Shown here: piece after piece, positions 24,136-25,610 of the stretch
Layout of the letters: each line of letters starts with the position of its first letter
How positions within the stretch are numbered: the stretch's first letter is position 1
Source of the DNA: Puniceicoccales bacterium
GTDB lineage: Bacteria; Verrucomicrobiota; Verrucomicrobiia; Opitutales; UBA953
DNA length: 25,610 nt
Assembly (NCBI GenBank): GCA_031279675.1
Contig: JAITIB010000053.1
Coordinates: forward strand, 1-25,610
Reading direction: 5' to 3'
Position numbers and translations under genes: made by a program
The notes under the pieces: generated by a model
What the model saw: the letters and a program-made list of their open reading frames with translations, nothing else
Told to the model about the DNA's origin: nothing
Database searches by the model: none

Positions 24136-25080
24136 TCATGTTCTTTCTTTCGTTGGAGAGGGACAATTTTTCTGTTCACAATCACTTTTTGTTTCGCCAC
24201 TGCCGGAAATCACGGCATTCTCCGAAATCAATGCCCAATTGTTGTCGTTTGATTTCCCAAAAGTTAACGTAAAAAGGGAGAATTTTTTGACGAGGATCCC
24301 ATCGCAAGGTGCATATTCCCACTTCATAACAGGTGTCGCATGCCCACCCTTTGTACGTTTCAATGCCACTATCTGGGGTGGATCACAAAGAGTAACCGGA
24401 GGAAATACTCTTTGCACTGGCACCGCTGGTTTGAGCTTGTCCTTGTCTCGATAAAACGGCCAATAAACGTCCTGTCCTTGTTCAACACTTGAACGATGGT
24501 TAATCCAAATATAAGCTTTTACTATTTCCTCGTGATACCCACGTTTGAGCAAATATGGGGAAAGGGGTCGGTTTATCATTCCTTGTTCCATATAAATCCT
24601 TGGATTTTCCATGAGCGGATTTTCGGCACTTCGCCATTTTCCATGGTTGACATCAAGCCAAAAACTGTCCTTTTCACCGTCGCCAACAAGCAAATCAAAC
24701 TGAATATATTTGATGTTCTTTTTTTCAAGTCCAGTACCATCAAATATCTTTGAAAACGGATACGAGGTATCGAAATCCCGAGGAAACCGTATTTCAGAGA
24801 GATCCCGCATCCAAAATCCATTTAACATCAATACATAGTTCTTGCCCTTCTCATGTGTTACAAAATCAACAGACAGAATCTTTCCTGGACCGGCAATTCC
24901 GGTCTCAAACAAAAACTCTGGCGGCGCCATTGAATGCGTTGCACGACATTCAATGGACACACAAATGAGAGAAATTAACAGAAGCACGACCAACACAGCT
25001 CGCGACCTACCCCGCGCTCCGCTACCAATCCGCGTGGATGTGGCAAAGAGGGCGGTTTGACTCAAGTAACGGCTGTTCAT
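24136..25080 (-). CDS. Secreted hypothetical protein with MNSRY leader
   Basis: 314 residues, AT-rich. The N-terminus is MNSRYLSQTALFATSTRIGS, a basic linker, then a hydrophobic segment (AVLVVLLLISLICVSIECRA) consistent with an atypically long signal peptide or membrane anchor. The mature part contains LFETGIAGPGKILSVDFVTH, YVLMLNGFWMRDL, KYIQFDLLVGDGEKDSFWLD and many aromatic residues, suggesting a beta-rich fold. I do not recognise the family. It is driven by promoter cassette copy B. The neighbour downstream is a gene cut by an IS remnant, the neighbour upstream another AT-rich hypothetical gene. Confidence 0.7.
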   Translation of the reverse strand: MNSRYLSQTALFATSTRIGSGARGRSRAVLVVLLLISLICVSIECRATHSMAPPEFLFETGIAGPGKILSVDFVTHEKGKNYVLMLNGFWMRDLSEIRFPRDFDTSYPFSKIFDGTGLEKKNIKYIQFDLLVGDGEKDSFWLDVNHGKWRSAENPLMENPRIYMEQGMINRPLSPYLLKRGYHEEIVKAYIWINHRSSVEQGQDVYWPFYRDKDKLKPAVPVQRVFPPVTLCDPPQIVALKRTKGGHATPVMKWEYAPCDGILVKKFSLFTLTFGKSNDNNWALISENAVISGSGETKSDCEQKNCPSPTKERT

Positions 25081-25165
25081 TGGTGAGGGAGCTTTAGGAA
25101 AGCGGTGGCGTTGTCAAGTGAGTTTTTGAAAAAATTTTCGGCAGGTTGCATTGGCTCGTTTTTTG
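25018..25165 (-). repeat. Direct repeat copy B: promoter plus MNSRY leader
   Basis: The second copy of the cassette described for 23218-23365, here in front of the intact gene starting at 25080. The coding part differs by scattered substitutions, many of them synonymous or conservative, so the shared leader may be under selection or exchanged by recombination. Confidence 0.7.
25091..25117 (-). promoter_or_regulatory. Promoter of MNSRY cassette copy B
   Basis: TTGACA (25117-25112) and TAAAGC (25096-25091) with 15-base spacing on the minus strand, 10 bases ahead of the ATG at 25080. It is the same arrangement as in copy A. Confidence 0.45.
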
Positions 25166-25208
25166 GCCCTTAAACACAGCATAAAAAAGATGTTTTAAAT
25201 AAAACAAA

Positions 25209-25610
25209 TCATAAAAACTTCTTCCGCTTGCGCCTGCAATACTTTAATTCAAGAATGACGTTCTTGATTATTGATTTTTCGCAAATCCATTCATGGATGT
25301 CTTTTGCTTCTTTCACAGCTCTCCATTTACTCTCGGCAGCGACATGATTAGGAACAATTGTGAAGGGTATTACCCAATTTCTTATGCGGATTGAAGGGAC
25401 ATATAATTTCGCAGCAAGTCCCCAATCACCGCCCGAAACAGGATAAGGATAAATTTTTATAAAACTTTTTTCAGGATCAAAGGCAAATCGGAATCGAAGC
25501 AATCCACTAATATATTCATATTTTCCATTATCAACAGAAATTTTTGTTCTAACGAGAAAAGATTGGAGTGTGAAAATTAACCAATAAGATGGAAGCGATG
25601 CAATAAAAAG
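25209..25610 (-). CDS. Hypothetical protein, 5' end outside window
   Basis: The frame is open from the window edge to a stop at 25209, giving the last 133 residues. It starts with a membrane segment (LPSYWLIFTLQSFLV) and continues RTKISVDNGKYEYISGLLRF, IKIYPYPVSGGDWG, RIRNWVIPFTIVPNH, ending in a basic CRRKRKKFL. I do not recognise the family. The gene is AT-rich like its neighbours. The stop is 44 bp from the start of promoter cassette copy B. Confidence 0.6.
   Translation of the reverse strand, partial: LFIASLPSYWLIFTLQSFLVRTKISVDNGKYEYISGLLRFRFAFDPEKSFIKIYPYPVSGGDWGLAAKLYVPSIRIRNWVIPFTIVPNHVAAESKWRAVKEAKDIHEWICEKSIIKNVILELKYCRRKRKKFL

Overview
The window looks like chromosome of a Verrucomicrobiota bacterium, most likely an Opitutaceae-type lineage. 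The evidence is GC-rich coding with little Shine-Dalgarno use, a passenger built of autotransporter-associated beta-strand repeats, a secreted DUF1080 (3-keto-disaccharide hydrolase-like) protein beside a HEAT-like gene, a very large secreted Ig/RCC1/metzincin protein, and a murD-LysM-ftsW block. The taxonomic call is an inference from gene content. No rRNA, tRNA or CRISPR array was seen.

Layout. (1) 1-1805, minus: 5' part of a PATR-type autotransporter-like gene with a 20-base poly-C run inside its leader; at this length the frame is off by one, as expected of a phase-variable switch. (2) 2064-3182, plus: an orphan FecCD-type permease, convergent with a DUF1080 + HEAT-fragment pair (3205-4533, minus). 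(3) 4606-5960: an orphan signal-peptide reading frame, an AT-rich DUF5625-like hypothetical gene, and about 760 bp of non-coding DNA with REP-like hairpins. (4) 5963-9147, plus: a tight operon of plsY, a GNAT/class-V aminotransferase fusion and an EamA transporter, closed by a strong terminator. (5) 9310-17186, minus: a 1898-residue secreted metzincin protease, a separate membrane-anchored protein that looks like a prodomain with a cysteine-switch-like PRCGSC end, and argG. (6) 17301-20935, plus: murD, a LysM lipoprotein and ftsW, a detached piece of the division/cell-wall cluster. (7) 20940-22109, minus: an adenylate-kinase-like gene and an HU/IHF-family gene. (8) 22110-25610: an AT-rich accessory region, all minus strand, with small hypothetical genes, an IS5-type transposase remnant, a gene broken near it, and two direct copies of a promoter-plus-leader cassette (MNSRY...), one driving a truncated gene and one an intact secreted protein.

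The most noteworthy items are the poly-C switch in the PATR gene, the metzincin with its apparent prodomain encoded in trans, the acyltransferase-aminotransferase fusion translationally coupled to plsY, the repeated MNSRY promoter/leader cassette, and a REP-like hairpin pair whose only two differences are compensatory.
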